From positions 62,001-126,000 of the forward strand of contig JAFXAV010000028.1 of NCBI GenBank assembly GCA_017516785.1: a stretch of DNA of 64,000 nt, in the 5' to 3' direction. The translations under genes were made by a program, and so were the position numbers. Each line of letters starts with the position of its first letter. Position 1 is the stretch's first letter. The notes under the pieces are model-generated. The model worked only from the letters and a program-made list of their open reading frames with translations, was not told the DNA's origin and made no database searches. Shown here piece by piece: positions 23,648 to 31,364 of this stretch. The DNA is from Oscillospiraceae bacterium. GTDB lineage: Bacteria; Bacillota_A; Clostridia; Oscillospirales; Oscillospiraceae.

Positions 23648-23675
23648 ATCTTACAACACCAACCGCCTAAGTCAA
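23648..23675 (-). promoter_or_regulatory. Promoter P2 upstream of the packaging genes
   Basis: Minus strand TTGACT, 16 bp, TAAGAT. The spacer starts TAGGCGGTTGGT and matches the spacer TAGGTGGTAGGT of the promoter at 36032-36059, which also has a 16-bp spacer and TAAGAT. A shared 12-bp spacer motif suggests a common regulator. It drives the genes at 23605 and below. Confidence 0.65.
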
Positions 23676-23764
23676 GTGTTTTTACAGGTAAAGTCGGTGT
23701 TTTTCGAACTTTTCAAGGACATTCGCTCAAGGCTCCCACCCTCCCGGCTTCGCCGGTCGGGCGG

Positions 23765-24487
23765 TCACCTTTTCACATTGATATGGGGTACATTCGTCTT
23801 CATGTTATAGGAGAAGTATTTACCCCATTTGGACTTCATCAGGTTGATACTTGCCACCTGGTCTCCCCGCTTTTTCCCCGACGCTCCGCCCTCGTTGGTA
23901 TCAGTCAGACCTTTGGAGCAGAAATACTTCGGCTTCAGGATCACACGGTTGGTGAGCAGTTCCTGCAGGACAAGGTCGATGTCGTAGTTATACTCCAGCT
24001 CCTTGACACACTTGGACTTGAATGTCCGCCTGTTCACCCAGCGAACCGCTCCCGCACATCCCTTGAAGGAGAACTCACAGTCGTAGTTCCAGGGACGGAT
24101 GGTGGCGTCAGTCGCACCAAAGCCGATTCCGAGATCCCACATAAGCTGGCCCACTCTTTCGAGTTCGCCAGTAATCAGGTCAGGATCGGAGATCGACTCC
24201 GTTTCGTACATCCGGTAGTAGAAGTGGTGGATGTCATCATCCAGAATGGCGATCACATCCTCAGGGGCATTGTCGATCAGCCACTGGTTCACTTCAGTCA
24301 GTCCACAGATCTGGCTGTCCTCCACCGCCTGAACCTTGATGTGCGGATACTCCGCCAGAGCAGCGACATAGTCTTCATACTCCGATTCACGGACAATGTA
24401 GGTGCCGTACTCCAGGAACTTATGGGCGGTGCAGGTCTTGAACCGCTTGTAGCTGGGGATGTAGATGCCAAATGTCGGTTCACTCAT
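23765..24487 (-). CDS. TET-associated-type glycosyltransferase
   Basis: 240 residues from ATG 24487, overlapping the WbqC-like stop as ATGA. The start TFGIYIPSYKRFKTCTAHKFLEYGTYIVRESEYEDY and the metal-binding DDDIHHF (in VIAILDDDIHHFYYRM) are those of a GT-A fold glycosyltransferase; IYIPSYxR with DDDI..F is the signature of the TAGT family, predicted from genome context to glycosylate modified bases in phage DNA. The C-terminus has TDTNEGGASGKKRGDQVASINLMKSKWGKYFSYN. It ends an operon that could supply an activated amino sugar. The acceptor (DNA base, or a virion or surface glycan) is not shown by the sequence. Confidence 0.78.
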   Translation of the reverse strand: MSEPTFGIYIPSYKRFKTCTAHKFLEYGTYIVRESEYEDYVAALAEYPHIKVQAVEDSQICGLTEVNQWLIDNAPEDVIAILDDDIHHFYYRMYETESISDPDLITGELERVGQLMWDLGIGFGATDATIRPWNYDCEFSFKGCAGAVRWVNRRTFKSKCVKELEYNYDIDLVLQELLTNRVILKPKYFCSKGLTDTNEGGASGKKRGDQVASINLMKSKWGKYFSYNMKTNVPHINVKR

Positions 24488-25200
24488 ACTCTCACCCCCC
24501 AAGGAAGATACAGGCTGTAATTCATCATGTAGTCGATGATGGACATATTCGGTACGAAGTCACTCCGGAGCTCCCCGCTCCCCCGCCTGCGGCGGGGTTT
24601 CTGCTGAGGATAGCGGAAGGGTTCGTAATCAGTATACACCAGCTTGATGCCAGCCGCTTCGTAGTCGGCTTCGATGTGGTAGTCTTTCGCACCGGAGCCA
24701 CTGTAATAGGTGTCGCAGTTCAACTGCTGACACATCTCAATGATCCGTGCATCCCGGCGTTCCTTTAGCCCCATTTCGGAGGACAGTCGAAACTCCCGCT
24801 TATAGCCGATCTGGTTCAGATTCCAGATCTTGGTGATGCAGAAGATGTTGAACTCCGCCAGATTGTCACAGGCAGGTGCCATCTCCAGCAGCTTACTGAT
24901 GAACGGCCATGCAGCTGTGAAGTTGTCGGCGTTGTGGTACTCCATGTGGAGTGTCTTCAGCATCGTTTCTATCCGGTGCTGATCCGCCGCAATCTGGATC
25001 TCATTCAGGTTGACCGTGTGCTGACTCACCGGAAGGGTGAACCGCATCGGGCCATTCCCGGTCAGGATCTCGTTGTAGTTGTGCCGCCCGGTTTTGGAGA
25101 ACTGGACATTGTCAGAGAATACGAAGATATCGCTCTGCCAGATCTTGTAGAAATATCCGAGGTACGGGAAGAAGTCGGGCTGATGGGATGCAAGAACCAT
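24484..25200 (-). CDS. WbqC-like protein
   Basis: 238 residues from ATG 25200, 2 nt after the PIG-L stop. The N-terminus LASHQPDFFPYLGYFYKIWQSDIFVFSDNVQFSKTGRHNYNEIL matches the WbqC family (HQPxYxPxxGYFxK..xSDxFVxxDxVQ). WbqC members occur in polysaccharide and nonulosonic acid gene sets and are thought to modify an amino sugar, though no reaction is firmly set. Placed between a deacetylase and a glycosyltransferase it probably acts on the same sugar. The stop overlaps the next start by 4 nt. Confidence 0.85.
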   Translation of the reverse strand: MVLASHQPDFFPYLGYFYKIWQSDIFVFSDNVQFSKTGRHNYNEILTGNGPMRFTLPVSQHTVNLNEIQIAADQHRIETMLKTLHMEYHNADNFTAAWPFISKLLEMAPACDNLAEFNIFCITKIWNLNQIGYKREFRLSSEMGLKERRDARIIEMCQQLNCDTYYSGSGAKDYHIEADYEAAGIKLVYTDYEPFRYPQQKPRRRRGSGELRSDFVPNMSIIDYMMNYSLYLPWGVRV

Positions 25201-25201
25201 C

Positions 25202-25888
25202 TTACAGACTCTCCCTTCTGAATACACACTCAAAAGCCTCGGCATACTTGAATCCTGCCTGACCACCCCGAAGGATGGGTAAGCTAAAAATTGCTTCCTG
25301 AGATCTAGGGTGTGGTCTGGGACGAATTACATTTTCGTAGGTATCCAGGGCAAGGAACTTGGCGGCAACCGCTTTCTCGGAAACCTCAACGAATGTATTC
25401 GGCTCAAACTTTTTAATGGAAGGGTTCAGTGCCCAGTCAGTGGAAGACTGGACCTCCATCAGATAGAGAGCATTGATAGGACTTATGTCCTCCCGGCCTC
25501 GCTGCCCTAGCCGGAACGCTTCCATAGCAGAAGCGGCTGTCCAGTAGTGGTCAGTGTTGATATCACCGGGGTGCTGAGTAAACATGATGTCGGGTTGAAA
25601 ATCCCGGATCACGTTCTCAATCATCTTTACCATTTTGCGATGATCCGCATTGTGGAAGTTGCTGTCAAGGAAATCTCCAACCCAGGTGCGTTTCACTCCT
25701 ACATAGGACTGGCTTTTCTTTAGATCATCGACGATTTTCGCTCTGTTCCCCTCATACCGAGTAGTATCGCAGGAGTTCAAAACCAGCACCCCGATTTCAT
25801 CTCCCGCAACAGCTCGATCATAGATAAAGGCACCTGCGCCGAGTATCTCATCGTCAGGATGCGCCACAACAAAAAGAATCTTGTGCAT
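25202..25888 (-). CDS. PIG-L family deacetylase
   Basis: 228 residues with the family's AHPDDE motif at residues 9-14 (VVAHPDDEILGAGAFIYDRA), the FLDSNFHN segment and the second metal site QHPGDINTDHYWTAASAMEAFR. PIG-L-type zinc enzymes remove N-acetyl groups from GlcNAc-like sugars. Its start shares one base with the stop of the dehydratase gene. In this operon it could expose an amine on the sugar made by the two upstream enzymes, or on the transferred sugar. Confidence 0.9.
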   Translation of the reverse strand: MHKILFVVAHPDDEILGAGAFIYDRAVAGDEIGVLVLNSCDTTRYEGNRAKIVDDLKKSQSYVGVKRTWVGDFLDSNFHNADHRKMVKMIENVIRDFQPDIMFTQHPGDINTDHYWTAASAMEAFRLGQRGREDISPINALYLMEVQSSTDWALNPSIKKFEPNTFVEVSEKAVAAKFLALDTYENVIRPRPHPRSQEAIFSLPILRGGQAGFKYAEAFECVFRRESL

Positions 25889-26862
25889 TACCGAGCACCT
25901 CCTTCAAAGACACTGCGGATAAGGTTCAATACCTCTTCCTCGGCCATCCGGGGGGCCAGATCAGATTTATACTGAGCATTCAACCTGCCCACGCTATCTC
26001 GCTTCCGAGACACCACGATGTAGTCACCTTTGACTACAGCCATCTCCGCTTCCTCCTCGGTCAGAAGTGCTTCGTGCATTTTCTCTCCGGCACGGATACC
26101 GATGATCTCGGTGGGGTAATCCGCCGGAAGATCCAAGAACCGACAGACAGCTTTCGCTAGGTCTCCGGTAGTGCAGGCAGAGGATTTCTTGACCAACAGT
26201 TCTCCATTATCGCCCATTCTGAATGCCTTTGCTACCAAATCAACCGCTTCGTTCACGGTCATGAGGAACCGGGTCATGTCGGGATCGGTGATCGTGATGG
26301 GCATACCGTTCTGCACCTGCTCAATGAACAGAGGAACTGCGCTCCCCCGCGAAGCCACCAGATTGCCGAATCGGGTTACGCAGATCTTGGTGCGATCCTG
26401 CTCATAGGCTTTCTGGATTGCCAGCTTCTCCATGTACGCCTTGGTCATGCCCATGGCGGAGGTGGGATACACAGCTTTGTCGGTAGACAGGCACACGACC
26501 TTCTTCACCCGCTTGCCGATGGCAGAAGCAAGGAGGTTATCGCTACCCGTGATGTTCGTCTTCACAGCTTCGAGTGGGAATCTTTCACAGGAGGGAACCT
26601 GCTTCATTGCGGCTGCATGAAACACATAGTCGACGCCTCCCATGGCGGCATCAATGGTTCTCTTGTCCCGGATGTCACCGAGGAAGAACCGGACGTTGTG
26701 ATTCCGATAGCGCTGAGCCATGTCGTACTGCTTCTTTTCATCCCGGCTGAAGATCCGTACCTCCTTGGCTCCGTCCTCGATGCACTTGTCGAGGAAAGCA
26801 TTGCCGAAGGTGCCAGTGCCGCCGGTAATCAGGACGGTTGCACCCTGGATGGAATCACTCAT
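25888..26862 (-). CDS. Nucleotide-sugar 4,6-dehydratase (PseB/CapD-like SDR)
   Basis: 324 residues. The Rossmann start GATVLITGGTGTFGNAFLDKC binds NADP; then FSRDEKKQYDMAQRYRNHNVRFFLGDIRD, VFHAAAMKQVPSCERFPLEAVKTNITGSDNLL, and the catalytic S-T-D-K and M-x3-K region CLSTDKAVYPTSAMGMTKAYMEK, in which Met replaces Tyr as in PseB-type inverting UDP-GlcNAc dehydratases. The family makes UDP-4-keto-6-deoxy amino sugars. Overlap of 4 nt with the aminotransferase upstream indicates coupled expression. The exact stereochemistry cannot be read from sequence. Confidence 0.88.
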   Translation of the reverse strand: MSDSIQGATVLITGGTGTFGNAFLDKCIEDGAKEVRIFSRDEKKQYDMAQRYRNHNVRFFLGDIRDKRTIDAAMGGVDYVFHAAAMKQVPSCERFPLEAVKTNITGSDNLLASAIGKRVKKVVCLSTDKAVYPTSAMGMTKAYMEKLAIQKAYEQDRTKICVTRFGNLVASRGSAVPLFIEQVQNGMPITITDPDMTRFLMTVNEAVDLVAKAFRMGDNGELLVKKSSACTTGDLAKAVCRFLDLPADYPTEIIGIRAGEKMHEALLTEEEAEMAVVKGDYIVVSRKRDSVGRLNAQYKSDLAPRMAEEEVLNLIRSVFEGGAR

Positions 26863-28094
26863 ACATCACTCGCCAGCCTTTCGATGGTTTCCACAATGTA
26901 CTCCTGCTCTTCGGCAGTCAGACCCGTGTGGTACGGGATGGTCAGCAGGCTGCAGAACTGATTGTAAGCATTGGGATAGTCAGCAATATCAAAGCCTGCC
27001 TGCTTGTAAGCCGTCATCATGGGGAGCGGCTTGTAGTGGACATTACAGGGGATGCCTGCCTTCCGAAGCTGACGGTACATCATGTTCCGCCAGAACTCAC
27101 GCCCCTTCTCCTGCTCCAGGAGGTATGCAGGAGGGTTCAGCTTGATCGGGTACAGGTGCATCGCACTGGTGTAGGAAGAACCGAAGTGCTGGATCATCGG
27201 CTCGGCACAGGACAGGCCGGAGAACAGCTTGTCATATCTCAGAGTCACTTCCACTCGCTTGTCGTAGATCTCCTCAAAGCGGTCGAGCTGAACCATGCCC
27301 ATGGCGGCATCAATGTTCGTCATAATGTGGTTGTAACCGAACAGAGCGATGTCGTACTCCCACCCGGTCGACTTATCCCGTGAGGTCTGGCCGTGATCGC
27401 CCAAGAGCCGCAGAACGGTCTCCAGCTTATCGTTGTCGATGCCGGCGATGTCGTTCCAGACAACCGCACCGCCCTCGCCACCAGTAGTGATACATTTCAG
27501 GACATGGAAGCTGAAGCAGGTGAAGTCTGCGTAAACACCAGACGGGTAATCATTCCATTCAGCACCGAAGCTGTGTGCCGCATCAGCAACGATTGCAACA
27601 CGGTTCATGGCGGTCTGGATCTCATTCGCAGGCTTGAACAGATCCGCTTTGCTCTCCACTTCATATCTGAGCGTGTAGTAGTCACAGATCTTGCCACCGA
27701 TGTCGACCGGGATCACAGCCTTGGTCTTCTCGGTGATGGCCTTTCCGACCAGCTCGTAGTCCATCTCAAAAGAATTCGGAGCCAGATCTACAAAGACGAT
27801 CTTGGCTCCGGTGTTTCTGATGACCTCCGCCGTTGCGGAGTAGGTATAGGGAGTGGTGATGACTTCATCGCCGGGGCCGATGCCCAGGGCACGGAGGGTC
27901 ATCTCCATTGCTGCGGTACAGCTATCATAGGCAACCGCTCTAGAGCAGCCGCTCATGGAAGCAATCCGCTTCTCGAAGTCCCGGACGACCGGGCCATTGG
28001 TGAGCCAGCCGCTGTTCAGCACATTCTGGATTGCTTTCAGCTCCTTGCGGCTCAGGTCAGGAGAAGCAAATTTGATGGAGTTATTCTTCTTCAT
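26859..28094 (-). CDS. DegT/PseC-like sugar aminotransferase
   Basis: 411 residues from ATG 28094 (GGGGAGGAC upstream, 14-nt overlap with ParB-like gene). Typical DegT/DnrJ/EryC1 parts are present: LSRKELKAIQNVLNSGWLTNGPVVRDFEKRIASMSGC, PGDEVITTPYTYSATAEVIRNTGAKIVFVD, VIPVDIGGK, ADAAHSFGAEW and the PLP-lysine loop FSFHVLKCITTGGEGGAV. It would transfer an amino group to C4 of the keto sugar made by the dehydratase, as PseC does. The gene is longer than average because of an insert of about 25 residues (RYEVESKADLFKPANEIQ) after the GG motif. Confidence 0.87.
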   Translation of the reverse strand: MKKNNSIKFASPDLSRKELKAIQNVLNSGWLTNGPVVRDFEKRIASMSGCSRAVAYDSCTAAMEMTLRALGIGPGDEVITTPYTYSATAEVIRNTGAKIVFVDLAPNSFEMDYELVGKAITEKTKAVIPVDIGGKICDYYTLRYEVESKADLFKPANEIQTAMNRVAIVADAAHSFGAEWNDYPSGVYADFTCFSFHVLKCITTGGEGGAVVWNDIAGIDNDKLETVLRLLGDHGQTSRDKSTGWEYDIALFGYNHIMTNIDAAMGMVQLDRFEEIYDKRVEVTLRYDKLFSGLSCAEPMIQHFGSSYTSAMHLYPIKLNPPAYLLEQEKGREFWRNMMYRQLRKAGIPCNVHYKPLPMMTAYKQAGFDIADYPNAYNQFCSLLTIPYHTGLTAEEQEYIVETIERLASDV

Positions 28095-28725
28095 CTTCGT
28101 CCTCCCCTTCCCGACCAGCCTGCATAGCGGCAACATCCTCCGCACTCAGGATCTGGGACTTCATCTGATCGTACCAGATGGCTCTACCCTTGATCCGCCG
28201 GGTCTTAGCTACTTTAACGGTGCCGCCTTCGATGCCCAGCTTGCGGACGAGGTCGTTGTAGTCCAGCTCATTACGGCAGGCAATCAGCACATAGTCGTAC
28301 TGCTCATAGTGGATCGGCTCCATTTCCTTAATGCTCCGCTCCTCCAGAGGTTTCATGGGCTTTTCCAGATCCAACTTGAAGCTGCCCATTAGGTCTGCGG
28401 TCCAGTCACCCAGCTCTTCGAGATCCCACTCACCTGCATGACTATTCAGCTTGATATTGACGTACTTTTGCTCGGCTACGGTGTAGCCAACCAGGCGCTT
28501 GCAGGTGACAATCATGTCAGGATCTCTTTTCTGGAAGATGGTGACTCGCTGATTGCCGCCGAGGACCTGATCCTTTTCATTGATGACGATGATGCCAAAG
28601 TCACCATGGTCCTCCAGGGACTGTTCCAGATCTTCCCTCTTTTGTTTTTTGATCTTGCGAGGGTTGCCGAAGTCCAGTTTCAGATCGCCTACCCTGCGTT
28701 CGACCACCTCAATGTGCTTTGCCAT
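28081..28725 (-). CDS. ParB/sulfiredoxin-fold protein
   Basis: 214 residues from ATG 28725 (GGAGGTAC upstream). The N-terminal 100 residues show the ParB-like nuclease fold: VGDLKLDFGNPRKIKKQKREDLEQSLEDHGDFGIIVINEKDQVLGGNQRVTIFQKRDPDMIVTCKRLVGYTVAEQKYVNIKLNSHAGEWD, with GGNQR in place of GExR. The C-terminus is acidic (EGEDEDEEE). Such proteins are common beside terminases and DNA-modification genes in phages and may bind or cut DNA. It is the first gene of the sugar operon, just after a terminator-like hairpin. Confidence 0.82.
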   Translation of the reverse strand: MAKHIEVVERRVGDLKLDFGNPRKIKKQKREDLEQSLEDHGDFGIIVINEKDQVLGGNQRVTIFQKRDPDMIVTCKRLVGYTVAEQKYVNIKLNSHAGEWDLEELGDWTADLMGSFKLDLEKPMKPLEERSIKEMEPIHYEQYDYVLIACRNELDYNDLVRKLGIEGGTVKVAKTRRIKGRAIWYDQMKSQILSAEDVAAMQAGREGEDEDEEE

Positions 28726-28750
28726 GGTGTGTACCTCCATTTCATGTGTG

Positions 28751-28780
28751 AAAAAAGCGCCGCTTCTCAGCGACGCCTTT
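28751..28780 (-). terminator. Strong terminator in the leader of the ParB/sugar operon
   Basis: Minus strand AAGGCGTCGCT-GAGA-AGCGGCGCTT followed by TTTTTT, ending only 26 nt before ATG 28725 and just upstream of its ribosome site. It would block transcription arriving from upstream unless relieved, so it may be a Q-like antitermination target or simply insulate the late genes. Confidence 0.75.
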
Positions 28781-28956
28781 GGATGTCCGTCCCCCAACGG
28801 TCATCCTAATTTCTGTTATACAAGATACTACACGAATATGGTGATTCTCAATGACATTTAGTGCGATTTGGTGTCATTTAGTGACAAGCAAAAGATTTAT
28901 CGGGAATCCTTTCAAATGTATGTTCTGGCGAAGCTAATGGAGCAGATTGCCGAGTA

Positions 28957-29004
28957 CCGAATGAGGTAAGTATTGCTGAGAGCCGTGGAAATCGCTGTAT
29001 TCGG
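28957..29004 (-). repeat. 48-bp dispersed repeat with terminal inverted bases, copy A
   Basis: Both this copy and 36185-36233 run from CCGAAT to ATTCGG on either strand and share about 80 percent identity, including an exact 17-bp block GAAATCGCTGTATTCGG. This copy is in a gene-free region (28781-29017) that also carries the possible late promoter TTGAGA-18-TATCTT near 28829-28858. No coding is seen. Confidence 0.65.
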
Positions 29005-29017
29005 GTGTTTTCTGGGC

Positions 29018-29051
29018 AAAAAACAGCAGCTCCCCGTAGGAAGCCGCCGCT
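29018..29051 (-). terminator. Terminator ending the small-gene operon
   Basis: Minus strand stem of 11 pairs, AGCGGCGGCTTCC-TACG-GGGAGCTGCTG with G-T pairs, followed by TTTTTTG. It lies 8 nt after the stop of the last small accessory gene and closes the operon that begins near 36 kb. Confidence 0.8.
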
Positions 29052-29058
29052 CTTCGTT

Positions 29059-29295
29059 TTACACCAAGGGTTCAAAGTATTCCTTCAGGTGTTCCTCCGT
29101 TATCTCCATCCACTTACCCTGCATCTTCTTACGGCCTTCAAGCCTTATGCTGTCGGGGCCACCGGCAAAGCGGTAGGGATCCTCGGATCTCTCCCAAAGG
29201 GTTCCTTCATCTACCTCCATGTATTCCTCGGTGAAGCCGCCGTCGTCGTCGACCAGATCGAGCATGAAGCCTTTCTTACAGATGTACAGTTTCAT
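29059..29295 (-). CDS. Small phage protein, paralogue of its neighbour
   Basis: 78 residues from ATG 29295 (AAGGAGG upstream). MKLYICKKGFMLDLVDDDGGFTEEYMEVDEGTLWERSED, then DSIRLEG and WMEITEEHLKEYFEPLV. The same elements, C-x-KGF, VDEG[S/T], a central F/I-R and I-x-x-E-x-x-x-x-x-FE-x-L at the end, occur in the upstream neighbour, so the two arose by tandem duplication. Both are acidic; function unknown. Confidence 0.7.
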   Translation of the reverse strand: MKLYICKKGFMLDLVDDDGGFTEEYMEVDEGTLWERSEDPYRFAGGPDSIRLEGRKKMQGKWMEITEEHLKEYFEPLV

Positions 29296-29557
29296 CAACT
29301 TCCTCCTTTTCAGGTAGCAATTCAAAATGCGATTCCACAGCTTCTCTGGATATATATAGCCACTCAAGATGTGTTTCCTCCCGTCTGACCAACACAAAAG
29401 TATCCCTGAAACCCTTGATGGCGAATGGACTATATGTTAGATCAAAGATGGAACCTTCATCTACCCTCTTGCCATACGGCTCAAAGAAGAACCCTTTTGT
29501 ACAAATAACTCTCAGCGGTCGCTTCCCGATAATTAAGAGCTTTGGAAGTTTCACCAT
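29276..29557 (-). CDS. Small phage protein, paralogue of its neighbour
   Basis: 93 residues, MVKLPKLLIIGKRPLRVICTKGFFFEPYGKRVDEGSIFDL, then GFRDTFVLVRREETHLEWLYISREAVESHFELLPEKEE. It overlaps the downstream paralogue by 20 nt and the upstream gene by 7 nt. It has about 15 more N-terminal residues than the paralogue. No known family. Confidence 0.68.
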   Translation of the reverse strand: MVKLPKLLIIGKRPLRVICTKGFFFEPYGKRVDEGSIFDLTYSPFAIKGFRDTFVLVRREETHLEWLYISREAVESHFELLPEKEEVDETVHL

Positions 29558-29868
29558 AAACCTCCCTGATGCCGAAAAGAAATATTGGCGGGTTCGTCCT
29601 TGCCGGCAACCCTGAACTTCATCCCATCGATCACACCCATCTCCGCAAGAGCGATGTCATCTCTGAGTTTCTGTGCCACCCGCTTGGGAGCAAACACCTT
29701 AATCTTCCCATGCTCCTCATATAGGTAGCAGTTCAAATCCACAGCCAGCTTCACACCATACCGCTTACGCCACTTCTTATTGATCCGCTTCTTCCTATGC
29801 TTCCTGACCTGTGCTTCGGTAATCCGTTCAGGAATCTCGATGATCTCAACGTTCATAGGTACTCGCAT
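29551..29868 (-). CDS. Small basic phage protein
   Basis: 105 residues from ATG 29868, which overlaps the upstream stop (GAATGATG); ATG 29856 is an alternative. MNVEIIEIPERITEAQVRKHRKKRINKKWRKRYGVKL is strongly basic and may bind nucleic acid; the rest (DLNCYLYEEHGKIKVFAPKRVAQKLRDDIALAEMGVIDGMKFRVA) is a mixed alpha-beta segment. I have no family for it, though such proteins with a KKRINKKWxKRYG core recur in Clostridia phages. Confidence 0.62.
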   Translation of the reverse strand: MRVPMNVEIIEIPERITEAQVRKHRKKRINKKWRKRYGVKLAVDLNCYLYEEHGKIKVFAPKRVAQKLRDDIALAEMGVIDGMKFRVAGKDEPANISFRHQGGLW

Positions 29869-30296
29869 CATTCGGTGCAATCCTCCAGTTCCTTGAGCGC
29901 TGCCAGGGCTTCCTCCGGCGTATGGAAGACCGTATCGCCGAACTCCTCCTCGTCGAAGCAGTAGTGACCAACCTGTCCCTGGCAGTAATAAGTCCGGTTT
30001 CCCTCGTCGAAGATGTCGATGTGCGTGATCTGATAGGGGGTAACGGTCATGAAGTGCTCTACGACCCAAACAGTCTCACCGACCAGTGCTTCCACAGAGA
30101 TGTGTTTGCCCTCACCGCAGGTCTCGACGAGATCCCGCAGCTTATCGAAGGATACACCCAGGCTGCGGAAGTGCCGCAGTTCCTGAAGGTAAGCCCTTAC
30201 AGATTCATGTTCTGCATATCCGTCAATCCCGGAAGGGAGCCGTCTGAGCTGTCGGTTGCAGTGTTCGATCAATTCATCAATGCTGAGTTTCTTCAT
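29868..30296 (-). CDS. Phage accessory protein with C-terminal TPEEAL motif
   Basis: 142 residues from ATG 30296 (AGGAGGTAC upstream). It starts MKKLSIDELIEHCNRQLRRLPSG, has a beta-rich centre (VWVVEHFMTVTPYQITHIDIFDEG) and ends DTVFHTPEEALAALKELEDCTE. The ending FHTPEEALAALK resembles the FLTEEEALNAIK and FLTREEAQKKLE endings of the genes at 31856 and 32310, so these share a C-terminal module. Function unknown. Confidence 0.68.
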   Translation of the reverse strand: MKKLSIDELIEHCNRQLRRLPSGIDGYAEHESVRAYLQELRHFRSLGVSFDKLRDLVETCGEGKHISVEALVGETVWVVEHFMTVTPYQITHIDIFDEGNRTYYCQGQVGHYCFDEEEFGDTVFHTPEEALAALKELEDCTE

Positions 30297-30498
30297 TTTG
30301 TACCTCCTGATTTTCACCGAAGATCTTGGACATTTCCTTGGCGAACAGGACGAGCCGCATGACCTGATCGGGGTCCAGTCCGCAGTTTTCATACTGTGCC
30401 AGCCGGGTGATGACCTCCCGGTTGTTTCTGACGGTGCCGAGCTGCTTTCCGTCTACCAGAGCGTAACCTCCGGGAGCCTTTCTGGTTAAACGATCCAT
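30277..30498 (-). CDS. MDRLTRK-type small phage protein
   Basis: 73 residues, MDRLTRKAPGGYALVDGKQ, then ITRLAQYENCGLDPDQVMRLVLFAKEMSKIFG. The opening M-x-RLT-K and the LAxYEdxGLxP motif are shared with the genes at 30912 and 31856. This is a widespread small phage family without known function. It overlaps the downstream gene by 20 nt. Confidence 0.72.
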   Translation of the reverse strand: MDRLTRKAPGGYALVDGKQLGTVRNNREVITRLAQYENCGLDPDQVMRLVLFAKEMSKIFGENQEVQNEETQH

Positions 30499-30507
30499 TG
30501 CAACCTC

Positions 30508-30915
30508 CTAAATCAAAATCAGATATGTGACGACGATCTGAACCATGTGGATTGTCTGATCGACAATCAGGTTGATCTTCAGCAGGTTCGCCTTGGTGTG
30601 GTCTACGATCCCGTGTACCAGAACATTCACAGCGAACAGGATGTAGAACAGGGCGGGAGGATTCCAACCAAGGTAGCCTGCGACCGGGAGCATGACCATG
30701 AACGCCCAACTGAAGCTGTGCATGAACAGGACGACCATATAGTCATATCGGTACATCTTCTGGGGGGCCTCCTTCTCCCACCAGCTCCTCTGCTTCATCA
30801 TCGCCAGGATGCCAACATTCTGGAGATAGTAGTCATCGACGATGTGGAGGAACACCATCAGAACGAGGACAAAGGTCTCCTGCTGGGGGTCGAGACTGAA
30901 ATCGTAGAGATTCAT
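30508..30915 (-). CDS. DUF3307-like membrane protein
   Basis: 135 residues with four to five hydrophobic segments (ETFVLVLMVFLHIVDDYYLQN, YMVVLFMHSFSWAFMVMLPVAGYL, ALFYILFAVNVLVHGIVDH, MVQIVVTYLILI). Conserved His/Asp motifs, HIVDDYYLQN, HGIVDHTKANLLKIN and DQTIHMVQI, match the DUF3307 family, which is common in phages and has been linked only loosely to membrane function. It is the sole integral membrane protein of the small-gene operon apart from the 42-residue first gene, and could take part in superinfection exclusion (inference). Confidence 0.8.
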   Translation of the reverse strand: MNLYDFSLDPQQETFVLVLMVFLHIVDDYYLQNVGILAMMKQRSWWEKEAPQKMYRYDYMVVLFMHSFSWAFMVMLPVAGYLGWNPPALFYILFAVNVLVHGIVDHTKANLLKINLIVDQTIHMVQIVVTYLILI

Positions 30916-31364
30916 TTTGCCATTTCCTCCAGCTTCTTCATTGCGTCTTTGTCGTTGTCGAAGGCATCACCAATGTCGACATCCGTCCACTGGTCTGCCC
31001 ATTCTGCTCCATCGCCTGCGATGGCATCGGTTTCGATGACCCAATGCCGTTCCCTGACCTTGTGGAGCACCACCCCATGTGCGGGGTCAGCTTCGTACAG
31101 GAAATCCCCTACCGCCGGGGCTTCCATCAGCTTTCCCTGGATGCGGAGCGTCAACAGGGGCATAGCTTCTTTCTTCAGTTCAGAGAACGAGTCCATGATC
31201 CCACGGAGCTCTTCAGGGGTTCGTCCGAGATCCTCGTACTCAGCGAGCCGCTGAGCCAGCAGATCCACGATCTGCCAAGGGTGGTTCAGGTTCTCTTTCA
31301 TCACAGCTTCAGAGAGGACAGCAAACTTGCCGTCCACCTCACTTCTTTTGGTCAGGCGATTCAT
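30912..31364 (-). CDS. MNRLTK-type phage accessory protein
   Basis: 150 residues: MNRLTKRSEVDGKFAVLSEAVMKENLNHPWQIVDLLAQRLAEYEDLGRTPEELRGIMDSF, a beta-rich centre with VGDFLYEADPAHGVVLHKVRERHWVIETD, and an acidic end. The N-terminal module is shared with the genes at 30277 and 31856. Overlap of 4 nt with the DUF3307 gene. Function unknown. Confidence 0.68.
   Translation of the reverse strand: MNRLTKRSEVDGKFAVLSEAVMKENLNHPWQIVDLLAQRLAEYEDLGRTPEELRGIMDSFSELKKEAMPLLTLRIQGKLMEAPAVGDFLYEADPAHGVVLHKVRERHWVIETDAIAGDGAEWADQWTDVDIGDAFDNDKDAMKKLEEMAK

Noticed and set aside
22529..24520. Plus-strand 663-codon frame over the glycosyltransferase and MgsA-like genes
   Set aside because: It crosses two oppositely oriented real genes and promoter P2; no features.
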